A DNA stretch of 64,000 nt. Origin: a virus. Positions within the stretch are counted from its first letter, which is position 1, and each line of letters opens with the position of its first letter. The DNA lies in the IMG/VR virus record IMGVR_UViG_3300024262_005408, positions 1 to 64,000 of that record. One strand, written 5' to 3'. Shown here one piece after another: positions 25,225 to 33,139 of this stretch. The notes beneath the pieces were generated by a model. It saw only the letters and a program-made list of their open reading frames with translations. It was not told the origin of the DNA and searched no databases. The translations under genes were made by a program, and so were the position numbers.

Positions 25225-25244
25225 GGGCTTACTTTCGTAAGCCC
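25225..25244 (-). terminator. Rho-independent terminator of the outer-membrane protein gene
   Basis: A perfect 8-bp stem (25225-25232 with 25237-25244) and a TTTC loop. On the minus strand it is followed by seven T residues. It lies 21 bases after the stop of the beta-barrel gene. There is no U-run on the plus side. Confidence 0.85.
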
Positions 25245-25265
25245 CTGACTTCCTAAGTTGTTTAA

Positions 25266-25946
25266 TTAGAATGCATATCTAAAACCTGTTTGAACAGTCC
25301 AGCCATCTTCAGCAACCAATGGTGTGTTATCACCATCTAAGTGGTAAACGTCCACAAAAGGTGTCCATTGACCCCAATCAAAACATAACTCGACCCCTAA
25401 TTTGATATAATCAAATTCGTCAAAGTTTCCAAAGTCAGCATAAGGCTCTATTTTGAGCTCTTCCATCAATACACCTTCAAAAGGAACAGAAATGTCAACA
25501 ACTAAACCAGTATAATCAAGTTCATGATTATCCCACAAAGTTAAACCAACATTTGCCCAATCCCCAACTACAGGTAACTGATCAAAGACCGCTCCAACAC
25601 CAAGTTCAGTACTATCAACACCAGCATTGTGATGCTGTGCTTGAACAGTACCTGTAAAAGAGAAAGAACCGAGGTCAACTCCCCTACTTAGGCCAAAAAC
25701 AGTGTGATTAACACTATCTGAACCACCAGATCTTGGAATGTTATATATAGCACCAAAACTTTGAGCAAAGCCTAAATCATGAGCTAAATTTAACCCTACA
25801 CCTACCGAATCATTAGCATAATTTAACCCCCGAATATTGTGTTCGGAAGAATAACCTAACTCTGCAGATACGCTTAATTTGTCATCAGCGACGATGTTCT
25901 GCGCCATTAACGCAGCCGAAAAAATGAGAAATAATATCTTCTTCAT
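25266..25946 (-). CDS. Outer-membrane beta-barrel protein with signal peptide
   Basis: 226 residues. The first ~20 (M-K-K-I-L-F-L-I-F-S-A-A-L-M-A-Q) form a Sec signal peptide, with likely cleavage after I-V-A. The mature part alternates polar and hydrophobic residues in repeated strands, and the last residues F-R-Y-A-F end in Phe, the usual signal for the BAM machinery. It is a single-gene unit with an exact late promoter box and a terminator. The closest general type is a small porin or OmpW/TorF-like channel of marine Proteobacteria. Secretion to the host outer membrane during late infection is inferred. Confidence 0.85.
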   Translation of the reverse strand: MKKILFLIFSAALMAQNIVADDKLSVSAELGYSSEHNIRGLNYANDSVGVGLNLAHDLGFAQSFGAIYNIPRSGGSDSVNHTVFGLSRGVDLGSFSFTGTVQAQHHNAGVDSTELGVGAVFDQLPVVGDWANVGLTLWDNHELDYTGLVVDISVPFEGVLMEELKIEPYADFGNFDEFDYIKLGVELCFDWGQWTPFVDVYHLDGDNTPLVAEDGWTVQTGFRYAF

Positions 25947-25956
25947 ATATTGTTAT

Positions 25957-25964
25957 TATTTATA
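25957..25964 (-). promoter_or_regulatory. T4-type late promoter TATAAATA
   Basis: An exact octamer on the minus strand, ten bases before ATG 25946. Confidence 0.55.
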
Positions 25965-26021
25965 TATTTCCTTAGAAGTCAAGAAGGTCTAGAGTGGATT
26001 AAATATATTAAAAGTATTGAA

Positions 26022-26414
26022 GTGAACCCTTCCGCAACAGAACATTTAGAAACAGCAATAAAACAGTTAGGTACTGAATATCTTTGGGTTGCCATTGGTT
26101 TAGCTACCGTTTTCTTTTCTAAAGAATTAATAATGAATTTTATTAAAGGTATATTGGTGTTTTTAGGGTCAAATATAAGTAACGACGATATAATATATAT
26201 TAGCGGCCGGCAAGCAAGAGTTGTAAGAAAGGGGTTTAAGTCAACGACGTTTTATATGACAGATAGAGCAACAAAAATGATAGTTCCTAATGAAAAATTG
26301 AAAGATTTAACTATTGAAAAAAAATTAGCTGTTAATGGCCGGCCTTATATACCTAAAGGAAGTGAGTCTGGTTGGGTAAACCCTTCAGAACTATCAACCG
26401 CGATTGATAAATAA
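26022..26414 (+). CDS. MscS-like membrane protein fragment
   Basis: 130 residues from GTG 26022; an in-frame TTG at 25950 would add 24 residues, and the start is unsure. One transmembrane helix (L-W-V-A-I-G-L-A-T-V-F-F) is followed by N-D-D-I-I-Y-I-S-G-R-Q-A-R-V-V-R-K-G, T-T-F-Y-M and I-V-P-N-E-K-L-K, matching the beta-domain after the pore helix of MscS mechanosensitive channels. The protein is much shorter than MscS and lacks the C-terminal cage. It may modify host channels or be a virion membrane-contact protein. Confidence 0.65.
   Translation: MNPSATEHLETAIKQLGTEYLWVAIGLATVFFSKELIMNFIKGILVFLGSNISNDDIIYISGRQARVVRKGFKSTTFYMTDRATKMIVPNEKLKDLTIEKKLAVNGRPYIPKGSESGWVNPSELSTAIDK
26406..26413 (+). 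promoter_or_regulatory. Late-type box GATAAATA
   Basis: 22 bases before ATG 26436, overlapping the 3' end of the MscS-like gene. Confidence 0.4.
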
Positions 26415-26435
26415 AAGAAGACTATACATACTATT

Positions 26436-26612
26436 ATGGACACCCAAAAGCAATTAATACTAGATACAGTAGCAAATTATATTAAGAATGTAGATTTATA
26501 TATGGAGAAAGATAATAAATCTGCATCTACTAGAGCACGTAAAGCGTTGGCTGATCTCGTTAAGATATGTAGAGAAGAAAGAAAAACTATATTAGAAGCA
26601 AGAAAAAAATAA
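26436..26612 (+). CDS. Small basic helical protein
   Basis: 58 residues from ATG 26436 to the TAA at 26610-26612. Two predicted helices; the second half is basic (S-T-R-A-R-K-A-L-A-D-L-V-K-I-C-R-E-E-R-K), resembling the small histone-H1/Hc1-like proteins that I recall from bacteria and phages. Its stop overlaps the next start by one base. DNA binding is a guess from composition. Confidence 0.65.
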   Translation: MDTQKQLILDTVANYIKNVDLYMEKDNKSASTRARKALADLVKICREERKTILEARKK

Positions 26613-27061
26613 TGATAAGCAATTTTTCAAAAATTTATAGAAGATTTATAGTTAATGAAATACACGTTGATAGTGATGATGTTGTTGGTCTAGTGGAAAA
26701 AATAGATATTAAAGGTATTGGTGAGGTAGACGCAAAAATTGATTCAGGTAACGGGGCGTACAACGTAATAGACGGTGAAGTTATTTCAAAAAGAGGGGAT
26801 AATGTAATTATAAAAACAATCGGAGGTAAAAAACTAAAAAAGAAAGTTGTGGATGAAGTTGTAATTCATATCGGTTCCGGGAATAAAGAACTTCGCCCGG
26901 TGGTTACCTTTGATATTAAATTGGGTGATGAAGAATATAATGATATACCTTTTTCAATAGCTGATCGTAGTGAAAATGAATACGCTGTGTTGATAGGTAA
27001 AATATTTTTATCAAAAATAGACAAATTGATAGATGTTGATAAGCAATATGAACAAGATTAA
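26612..27061 (+). CDS. Retropepsin-like / RimK-associated zinc-protease-fold protein
   Basis: 149 residues. V-D-A-K-I-D-S-G at 39-46 is the D-(T/S)-G active-site loop. The end I-A-D-R-S-E-N-E-Y-A-V-L-I-G-K-I-F-L matches the PF05618 family (the domain next to RimK; retropepsin fold). The N-terminal M-I-S-N-F-S-K-I-Y-R-R-F-I-V-N-E looks like a head-targeting tag, so the enzyme may act in the capsid or after injection. The family's true activity is not settled. Confidence 0.75.
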   Translation: MISNFSKIYRRFIVNEIHVDSDDVVGLVEKIDIKGIGEVDAKIDSGNGAYNVIDGEVISKRGDNVIIKTIGGKKLKKKVVDEVVIHIGSGNKELRPVVTFDIKLGDEEYNDIPFSIADRSENEYAVLIGKIFLSKIDKLIDVDKQYEQD

Positions 27062-27069
27062 ATCTTGTT

Positions 27070-27807
27070 GTGATCGAAAACCACGAACTACATACTTTAT
27101 TTCCCACACCGTTTTACTTTTTTACTTTAAGTGATGACTGTATAAAAAGACTAGGGGATGAAATCACTGCAGAATATAAAAAAAATTGTGATGATCCTTC
27201 AACACACAATAAAGCAGACCATTTAGTTAATGATTTAGATAGGTTAATTGGGTTTTGTAAGAATAAAGGAATAAATGTTTATCAATCTAACCCTAATTTA
27301 CAGACTCGTGAAGAATTTTCTTTTTTAAATGATATTATTTTTGATGCATGTAGATTATGGGAAGAAAATACAAAGTGTAAAATACCGACGTTTGATATAA
27401 GTTTAATGTGGTCTAATATCTATAGACCAAACGGTTTTAACGCTGAGCATTTCCACCCTAACAGTTTTTTAAGTGGTATAATAGTAGTAAAAGATCCTCA
27501 AACGCGCCCAAAAGACGGGGTGATATTTAATCAATACGGCGGTACAGCATTTTATAGCCCCATTAATCAAAATTTTGTTATTCTTCCTGAAACTATAGAA
27601 GAAGGGTCCCCTTACTATACACCCACAATTAAACCAGATTTAAAAGAAGGAACGATGGTTCTCTTTCCTTCATGGTTAAGACATTCCGCGAATCCTTATA
27701 TACCACACCCTGACGATGCAGATGAATATAGGGTAACGGTTTCTTTTAACGTTATGGTTAGAGGTACAATGGGAAAAGTAGATAATTTAACTCTACATGA
27801 GTATTAA
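27070..27807 (+). CDS. 2-oxoglutarate/Fe(II) oxygenase
   Basis: 245 residues starting at GTG. The first block T-L-F-P-T-P-F-Y and the iron motif E-H-F-H-P-N-S (His127, His129) match the 2OG-FeII_5 group seen in many marine phages. The distal His in W-L-R-H-S-A-N-P and the oxoglutarate-binding Arg in Y-R-V-T-V-S-F-N are also present. It would hydroxylate a protein, nucleotide or small molecule; the substrate is unknown. It overlaps the convergent gene at 27804 by four bases. Confidence 0.85.
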   Translation: MIENHELHTLFPTPFYFFTLSDDCIKRLGDEITAEYKKNCDDPSTHNKADHLVNDLDRLIGFCKNKGINVYQSNPNLQTREEFSFLNDIIFDACRLWEENTKCKIPTFDISLMWSNIYRPNGFNAEHFHPNSFLSGIIVVKDPQTRPKDGVIFNQYGGTAFYSPINQNFVILPETIEEGSPYYTPTIKPDLKEGTMVLFPSWLRHSANPYIPHPDDADEYRVTVSFNVMVRGTMGKVDNLTLHEY

Positions 27808-28358
27808 TCTAATACAAACACTTCTACTAATTTATCTATTACAGCTTGATCATTAGTGAGATCTATTCTTGTTTTTTCTTGTTCTTCTAGCTTCTCTATC
27901 TCTATAAGCCTTTCATTGCCTAAAGCTTCATAGTCACCATATACATTTTCTTCATCTATTACATCAAATGTCATATCTAATTCACCTGAACTAGTAGAGA
28001 GCGACGGTGTCCAATCTGCAATATCATGAAAAACTAGATTAAAGAGCTGCTTCGTTTCATAATCAGCTTTATTTTTACTTCTACTAACAAAATCTTCAAT
28101 ATCTTCTATACTAACTTTACCTTTTAGTTGTCTAATTGGGTCGGTTAATGATCCGTAACACATAATAAACAAATATCTTTTTGTAATATTAGCACAGTCT
28201 TGAATTACAAAAAATGCAGGTTTTTGTTTAATTACAATTCCTGTTTCGGGATCTTTTGCCGCTTTATGTGCCGGTCCCCATAAATTTTTCTCTCTTAAAG
28301 TGCATACTTTTAAAACAGCTTTCTCAAATCCATATTGGTCTTCTTTTTTCTTTGCCAC
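27804..28358 (-). CDS. Hypothetical protein
   Basis: 184 residues starting at GTG. Lys-rich start, then P-A-F-F-V-I-Q-D-C-A-N-I-T-K-R-Y-L-F-I-M, and a long acidic helical C-terminus (E-I-E-K-L-E-E-Q-E-K). No motif is recognised. It has an early-type promoter on the minus strand and converges with the oxygenase. Confidence 0.65.
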   Translation of the reverse strand: MAKKKEDQYGFEKAVLKVCTLREKNLWGPAHKAAKDPETGIVIKQKPAFFVIQDCANITKRYLFIMCYGSLTDPIRQLKGKVSIEDIEDFVSRSKNKADYETKQLFNLVFHDIADWTPSLSTSSGELDMTFDVIDEENVYGDYEALGNERLIEIEKLEEQEKTRIDLTNDQAVIDKLVEVFVLD

Positions 28359-28363
28359 TATAT

Positions 28364-28391
28364 TATTTAGTTATATTAGTCAAGGTGTCAA
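28364..28391 (-). promoter_or_regulatory. Sigma70-type promoter
   Basis: Minus strand: -35 TTGACA at 28391-28386, 16-base spacer, -10 TAAATA at 28369-28364, then GTG 28358 after five bases. It abuts the divergent late promoter at 28391-28398. Confidence 0.5.
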
Positions 28392-28398
28392 TTAAATA
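28391..28398 (+). promoter_or_regulatory. Late promoter ATTAAATA
   Basis: Five bases before the GTG at 28404. Confidence 0.5.
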
Positions 28399-28403
28399 TT
28401 TAT

Positions 28404-28757
28404 GTGCACAAACACCCTGTTGGAACTACAGTAGAACTTCTACAAGATGAAAGTAGTAAGGTAAGAGATGCATATACAGCATCCCTTCGTATGCAGCTAG
28501 CTGCAGCACAAGAGAAAGACCCAACTGGGACAATTCAAACTAATCCAGCTGGGTTATTAGAAGCAACATTAATATCGGAACCAAAAATGAACCCAAAAGA
28601 TAATGTTTGGGTGTATTGGGCAAATATTATAGGAACAAATATAGACGTACCTTTAAGACAAGATCGGTTTAATATAATTTCTTTTACTGAAGACGTATAT
28701 GTTGGGTATAATAAATTACCTAATTTTAAGAGTTACATTGAATTTACAAAATGGTAA
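28404..28757 (+). CDS. Hypothetical late protein (possible virion component)
   Basis: 117 residues starting at GTG. An N-terminal helical part (A-S-L-R-M-Q-L-A-A-A-Q-E-K) and a beta-rich C-terminus (I-S-F-T-E-D-V-Y-V-G-Y). Late-promoter control suggests a structural role. Not recognised. It overlaps the end of folE by 25 bases tail-to-tail. Confidence 0.65.
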   Translation: MHKHPVGTTVELLQDESSKVRDAYTASLRMQLAAAQEKDPTGTIQTNPAGLLEATLISEPKMNPKDNVWVYWANIIGTNIDVPLRQDRFNIISFTEDVYVGYNKLPNFKSYIEFTKW

Positions 28758-29377
28758 AATTCAGCTCTTGTTTTTTCATCATCATAAAAAGAACCACTTA
28801 ATTTAGATGTTTTCATCTCACAACCATCGTGCTTAACCCCTCTTAAACATGCACATGTATGCTGAGCAGTAATTACAACCGCTACACCAGCATTTTTTTC
28901 ACATATATCATTTATTGCATTATGTACTTGCACAGTAAACATTTCTTGAATTTGAGGTCTTCTTGCATAATATTCAACAATTCGGTTAAGTTTACTAAGA
29001 CCAATAACTCTACCGTCCAGACTCGGGATGTAAGCAACGTGAGCTTTGCCAGTAAATGGTAAATGGTGATGACTACAAAGACTTTTTACTGGAATACCTC
29101 CTTGAAATACAATACCATCATAACCATCTGATGGAAATGATGTTACCTTTGGTGGTTTTGTATAACAACCAACAGCCATATCATTAACAAAAGCTTTTGC
29201 AACTCTCATCGGGGTATTATCACTATTTGGATCGTTTCTCCAATCAAAACCCAACGCATCTAGATATGCTTCATACGCTTTTGATGCTTTGTTAATTATT
29301 CGCTCTCTTTCTTCTTTTGTTCTTGGAGCTGAACTATTTGCAGTTGGTAATAAAAATTCTTTTACTCTTTCAGACAT
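28733..29377 (-). CDS. folE: GTP cyclohydrolase I
   Basis: Converts GTP to 7,8-dihydroneopterin triphosphate, the first step of folate and of preQ0 (7-deazaguanine) synthesis. 214 residues. The zinc/active-site motif C-S-H-H-H-L-P-F, then G-L-S-K-L-N-R-I-V-E, and the late Cys in T-C-A-C-L-R-G are all present. QueD (32130) and QueE (33926) in the same window point to the deazaguanine branch. Only QueC is not seen here. Confidence 0.95.
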   Translation of the reverse strand: MSERVKEFLLPTANSSAPRTKEERERIINKASKAYEAYLDALGFDWRNDPNSDNTPMRVAKAFVNDMAVGCYTKPPKVTSFPSDGYDGIVFQGGIPVKSLCSHHHLPFTGKAHVAYIPSLDGRVIGLSKLNRIVEYYARRPQIQEMFTVQVHNAINDICEKNAGVAVVITAQHTCACLRGVKHDGCEMKTSKLSGSFYDDEKTRAEFYHFVNSM

Positions 29378-29385
29378 ATAAAAAT

Positions 29386-29413
29386 ATTATATGATCTTTA
29401 CTTTTAGATTCAA
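29386..29413 (-). promoter_or_regulatory. Sigma70-type promoter of folE
   Basis: Minus strand: -35 TTGAAT at 29413-29408, 16-base spacer, -10 TATAAT at 29391-29386, ATG after eight bases. Confidence 0.65.
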
Positions 29414-29427
29414 CATTTAAATATAAT

Positions 29428-30024
29428 ATGCCTTTCATTCATGAGCACGATCTGTTATTTGTTCATATCCCCAAAACTGGTGGTACATCAATTGAAAAAA
29501 AATTTCATTTAGATCACTCTTATTCTAACTGCTATCGGCATGATGAATTGCTCTTTCCAGCAAAAAATACAATGTTTTCCCCACAACATTATACTCCAGA
29601 TATAATAAAAGATTTGTATAAAAATTGGTTTAATAATTATAAAAAATTTACAATTGTTAGAAACCCTTATACTAGATCTATTTCTGAATATTTTTTTAGG
29701 AACAATGTTTCAACATTTAATGACGACGATTTTTACATATGGATTTGTAAATTTTGTATAACAGGCTATTTATCAGATCATGTATTACCACAAAGTGATT
29801 ATTTTATAGGAGCGGAATATGATTATGTTTTAAAGTTTGAATCGTTAAATGATGATTTTAAAAACATGTGTGTAGAATTAGGTATTGACCCTGAATTAGG
29901 TCATCATAATAAGTCAGCGGTTAACTGTGGTAGCTGCGTGGATAAATTATCACAAAAATCCATAGAAACCATAAACAAAAAATATACAGATGATTTTACG
30001 AATTTTGGCTATAAATTTAAATAA
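29428..30024 (+). CDS. Sulfotransferase family protein, paralog 2
   Basis: 198 residues. PAPS loop F-V-H-I-P-K-T-G-G-T-S at 11-21 and 3'-phosphate motif I-V-R-N-P-Y-T-R-S-I-S near 75-85. It is related to the sulfotransferase at 23689 but clearly diverged. Its stop overlaps the start of the HtrL-like glycosyltransferase, so the two are probably co-translated and may act on the same glycan. A TTTAAATA box at 29416-29423 may be its promoter. Confidence 0.87.
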   Translation: MPFIHEHDLLFVHIPKTGGTSIEKKFHLDHSYSNCYRHDELLFPAKNTMFSPQHYTPDIIKDLYKNWFNNYKKFTIVRNPYTRSISEYFFRNNVSTFNDDDFYIWICKFCITGYLSDHVLPQSDYFIGAEYDYVLKFESLNDDFKNMCVELGIDPELGHHNKSAVNCGSCVDKLSQKSIETINKKYTDDFTNFGYKFK

Positions 30025-31106
30025 TGAAACCGATATTAGTTACTTGTGTATATGATGCGAGATCTGATTGGCTTTTAGGGGGAAAAGACAATGATGAAGA
30101 ATTATATGAAACTTCATTAAAAAATCTTGCTAATTTTGGTATGCCTATGCATTTATATTGTTGGCCGTGGCGTGTAAAGTTATTAACCAAAATAGTAGAA
30201 AAATATTTTAAAGAATTTAAAATTATCGGCTTGGATTTGCTTGAATGGCCAAGATCTTATGAAATCTTAGAAACAAAGAACGATTTTGTGTGGCGTGATC
30301 TTCAAGATGGTAAAGACGATGGTAAGAAATACATGTATAGTCCGAGATGTGAACTTTTATGTCATTGGAAGTACATATGGTGCAGAAATGCAAAAGATAA
30401 CGAATGGGGGTGTGATAGGGTTGTTTGGGTTGATGCTGGTGTAACGGAATGGTGTAAAATCCCGGTTTCTCTAGGTGGTGCAGAGTATGTTTACAGTATG
30501 AATGGTGCTATGCAAAAAGAATATCCAGATACCCATTATTACCCTAGTAATAAAAAGAATATTTTTAGCCCTAAGTTTACTAATGGGTTAAAACGTATTT
30601 GGGAAAATAAGAAGTGGTTTCATTTAACACAAAATGTTTGTAATGATCGTTTGAGTGAATTTGATTGGCCAGAACATAAACATTTTGTGTCTAAGGTGCT
30701 TGATGAACAAATGGGTTGGAAAAAAGTAGGTAACCAATATAAAGAAGAAGAAAAAGATAAAACTACATTTAAGTTACGAAAAAATGTAACAAAAAAGATA
30801 AAAGATGAACCTCGTGCTGAATACCCGTTTTGGACCGTGGGTACTATATTCGGTGGTGAATTTGAAGAATTAGAAACCAAAATAATTCCCTTGTATATGA
30901 AGTTATATAATATTTTTACTGATAATCACAAAGTACATCCCTTTACTGAAGAACCGTATTATAGTATTATTGCAGAAAAATACGATTATAACTTATTTTG
31001 GTTTGATACGTGGGGCCATGATAAAGAAGATGAGTCTTGCTGGACCAGCAGTGGTCAAAAACCGTTTTACACAACTATACTAGACATTATTAATTATAGA
31101 AATTGA
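30024..31106 (+). CDS. HtrL/YibB-like predicted glycosyltransferase, paralog 2
   Basis: 360 residues. Shares with the protein at 10656 the start L-V-T-C-V-Y-D, the central R-C-E-L-L-C-H-W-K-Y, V-W-V-D-A-G-V-T-E-W with S-L-G-G, and the H-Y-Y-P-S-N-K-K-N segment. An HtrL/YibB-type surface-sugar role is inferred. It overlaps the sulfotransferase by one base at 30024. Confidence 0.75.
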   Translation: MKPILVTCVYDARSDWLLGGKDNDEELYETSLKNLANFGMPMHLYCWPWRVKLLTKIVEKYFKEFKIIGLDLLEWPRSYEILETKNDFVWRDLQDGKDDGKKYMYSPRCELLCHWKYIWCRNAKDNEWGCDRVVWVDAGVTEWCKIPVSLGGAEYVYSMNGAMQKEYPDTHYYPSNKKNIFSPKFTNGLKRIWENKKWFHLTQNVCNDRLSEFDWPEHKHFVSKVLDEQMGWKKVGNQYKEEEKDKTTFKLRKNVTKKIKDEPRAEYPFWTVGTIFGGEFEELETKIIPLYMKLYNIFTDNHKVHPFTEEPYYSIIAEKYDYNLFWFDTWGHDKEDESCWTSSGQKPFYTTILDIINYRN

Positions 31107-31113
31107 TTAAATA
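31106..31113 (+). promoter_or_regulatory. Late promoter ATTAAATA
   Basis: Five bases before ATG 31119; the predicted start of transcription is the A of that ATG. Confidence 0.5.
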
Positions 31114-31118
31114 CTAAT

Positions 31119-31568
31119 ATGATGAAAAGCTTTGACATTATATTAGCCGAATGTTTAAAGAACAAGGGCTTGAAATATATACGGTTCAAAGTAGATCCTA
31201 CTTTAAATTCTGGGTTTGAAAAATCTGAAGCTTATGAAGGGTTTGTACTTCAAGAGTTAAGTCATGAAAATTGTGGACCAGCTGGTCCCGGGTTACCACC
31301 CCTTTTAAAAGTTTTACTACCCGGTGGCCCGTTACCTGGTATATTTAACGTTAAAAAACCTGTATTAACCCCATCTAGACCTAATTCAATTAAAATGTTC
31401 AAAAAATACATTGCTAAGAAGTTAAAAGATAAGATTAGTAAGAAAGAATTTGAACAGATAAGAAATACTAACGATATTGACGACATTGAGCATTATTTAA
31501 AACAAGGTGGGGTAGATGATTCGGAACTTCTAAAAATTTATAAAACATTGTTAAGACATGCCGCTTAA
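31119..31568 (+). CDS. Putative internal-head protein
   Basis: 149 residues. It begins M-M-K-S-F-D-I-I-L-A-E, an N-terminal tag-like helix ending in L-A-E. The middle is Pro/Gly-rich (G-P-A-G-P-G-L-P-P) and the C-terminal part is Lys-rich and helical. It overlaps the next gene by 11 bases. Function unknown. Confidence 0.7.
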   Translation: MMKSFDIILAECLKNKGLKYIRFKVDPTLNSGFEKSEAYEGFVLQELSHENCGPAGPGLPPLLKVLLPGGPLPGIFNVKKPVLTPSRPNSIKMFKKYIAKKLKDKISKKEFEQIRNTNDIDDIEHYLKQGGVDDSELLKIYKTLLRHAA

Positions 31569-32094
31569 AAAAGGAAAAACTGATAAAATATTACATCAGA
31601 ATATATCTGAGTTAATGGGAGCCTATAAAAAATCTGGAAAAATAGGCACTTCAAAACCAAAAAGTAAAAAAGCAGCTCAAAAACAAGCAGCAGCTATATC
31701 TTACTCAAAAATGGATGAGGTAGCTAGTATGTATGTTGATACTAGTTCTAATGCAATACAACGGTTATCAGAAATGCATCATGAAGATGAAGACCACCCT
31801 ACTGGTGGTGTTCGACTTGGCCACGGTCCGCCATTAGATGATGTTGTGTGTGAATGTAATGATTGTGTTTATTGGGCTAAAGGTAATAGGTGTGTTGCTC
31901 CAAAAATACATTTAAGTTTTGCTAGCAACGATAGAGGTGAACGAATATGTGAATGTAACACGTACACATCCGATCCCTCAGAATCAGAAGAAGCTTCAGA
32001 TAAATTTCAAGAGCTGGATGGTGATGAAGACACATACGGTCCAGATCAAATAGACGACACTCTTTATGGTTTACCGCCTATTTTTAAGAAATAA
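31558..32094 (+). CDS. DUF6496-like plus Cys-rich DUF1540-like protein
   Basis: 178 residues. The N-terminus P-L-K-K-G-K-T-D-K-I-L-H-Q-N-I-S-E-L with the following K-Q-A-A-A-I-S resembles DUF6496. A Cys cluster C-E-C-N-D-C-V-Y-W-A-K-G-N-R-C with a later C-E-C-N-T-Y resembles the metal-binding DUF1540 knuckle. The C-terminus is acidic. Function unknown; a small zinc-binding late protein. Confidence 0.7.
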   Translation: MPLKKGKTDKILHQNISELMGAYKKSGKIGTSKPKSKKAAQKQAAAISYSKMDEVASMYVDTSSNAIQRLSEMHHEDEDHPTGGVRLGHGPPLDDVVCECNDCVYWAKGNRCVAPKIHLSFASNDRGERICECNTYTSDPSESEEASDKFQELDGDEDTYGPDQIDDTLYGLPPIFKK

Positions 32095-32095
32095 G

Positions 32096-32123
32096 TTGAC
32101 TCTATTTGTACCTAATTTATAAT
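32096..32123 (+). promoter_or_regulatory. Sigma70-type promoter of queD
   Basis: -35 TTGACT at 32096-32101, 16-base spacer, -10 TATAAT at 32118-32123, then ATG 32130 after six bases. The intervening AGAGGA is too close to the start of transcription to act as a normal ribosome site. Confidence 0.7.
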
Positions 32124-32129
32124 AGAGGA

Positions 32130-32972
32130 ATGAAATTTCAGAGTACTAAGGTTATTGAATTGGGTAGCTGTGCTTTTAGACAGCCGCAAGCTAATCATTC
32201 TCATTGCAGGTTTTTACACGGTTATAGACTTACAGCTAAATTTTGGTTTGCCGCTGGTGAACTAGACGAAAATAATTGGGTGGTAGATTTTGGTGGGTTA
32301 AAGGGTCTTAAAGAAAAGTTTAAAAATCAATTTGATCATACAACTTGTATTGCAGCTAGTGACCCTGCATTACCTATTTTTAAAGAATTAGAAAAAGCCG
32401 GAGCATGTGATTTGAGGATTATGTCAAATGGTACTGGTGTTGAAAGAATTGCTGAGTGGTGTTATGACACCGCAGACTTTTTTATTAAAGCAGCTACTAA
32501 TGATAGGTGTTGGGTTGAAAAGGTTGAAGTCTTTGAGCATGAAGATAATAGTGCAGTATTTACTAGGATAGTTACTCAAACAATGAGATATAATGAAGAG
32601 GTAGATTGGGATGCATATAGAGAAGCAGAAGCATGCGGTCCACAAGCTAATCCAAGAGATTTTGAAAAATCTACACCTTGTCATGAATTAGGCGAATCTG
32701 ATGACCCTATTGATGAAAATATAAAGCGAGCCCGACAAAAGATGGCTGATGCTCAGATCGAAGCAAAAGAAGCTGCAGCTCCTGTTGAAACCCCGCTAAC
32801 TAAAGCTAAAGCCGATGAAATTCAACGTAATTTACCCGGTGCTAAAAGAACAAAATCTGTTGGTGCAAGAACCGGGCCAGGTCCGAAAACGGGTGATTAT
32901 AATGACCCTTTCCATGGTACCAGTTGGGCATCAGACAAACCGGGTGACTCTTACGCACCTAAAAGAGGGTAA
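32130..32972 (+). CDS. queD: 6-carboxytetrahydropterin synthase (QueD-like) with C-terminal extension
   Basis: 280 residues from ATG 32130; the upstream TTG at 32106 lies inside the promoter. QueD makes 6-carboxy-tetrahydropterin from dihydroneopterin triphosphate. H-S-H-C-R-F-L-H-G-Y at about 19-28 is the zinc/Cys region, W-V-V-D-F-G-G-L follows, and a D-H-T motif with a late Glu is present. The usual H-G-H reads H-G-Y here. About 120 C-terminal residues, rich in Ala, Lys and Gly, are beyond the usual QueD length and look disordered. Confidence 0.88.
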   Translation: MKFQSTKVIELGSCAFRQPQANHSHCRFLHGYRLTAKFWFAAGELDENNWVVDFGGLKGLKEKFKNQFDHTTCIAASDPALPIFKELEKAGACDLRIMSNGTGVERIAEWCYDTADFFIKAATNDRCWVEKVEVFEHEDNSAVFTRIVTQTMRYNEEVDWDAYREAEACGPQANPRDFEKSTPCHELGESDDPIDENIKRARQKMADAQIEAKEAAAPVETPLTKAKADEIQRNLPGAKRTKSVGARTGPGPKTGDYNDPFHGTSWASDKPGDSYAPKRG

Positions 32973-33139
32973 TGATAGAAAGAGAAAAAGACCCTCAAAT
33001 TGAAAAATTAGCAGGAGATGTATTCTCAAAAATGGCTGAAATAGGTAAACCATTTGATAAAGGTACAGATCACCCGGAGGCTCATATAGTTTCTCCAGAA
33101 GACGCTATTAAAGAACTTTTACAAATTCAAAAAGATTAA
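32972..33139 (+). CDS. Small hypothetical protein
   Basis: 55 residues, ATG 32972 to TAA 33137-33139. The start overlaps the queD stop by one base, so it is probably translationally coupled. Acidic and helical; the C-terminus E-D-A-I-K-E-L-L-Q-I-Q-K is amphipathic. It overlaps the end of convergent phoH by four bases. Function unknown. Confidence 0.65.
   Translation: MIEREKDPQIEKLAGDVFSKMAEIGKPFDKGTDHPEAHIVSPEDAIKELLQIQKD

Noticed and set aside
32106-32130. TTG start for queD
   Set aside because: It lies between the -35 and -10 of the queD promoter, so it would not be transcribed.
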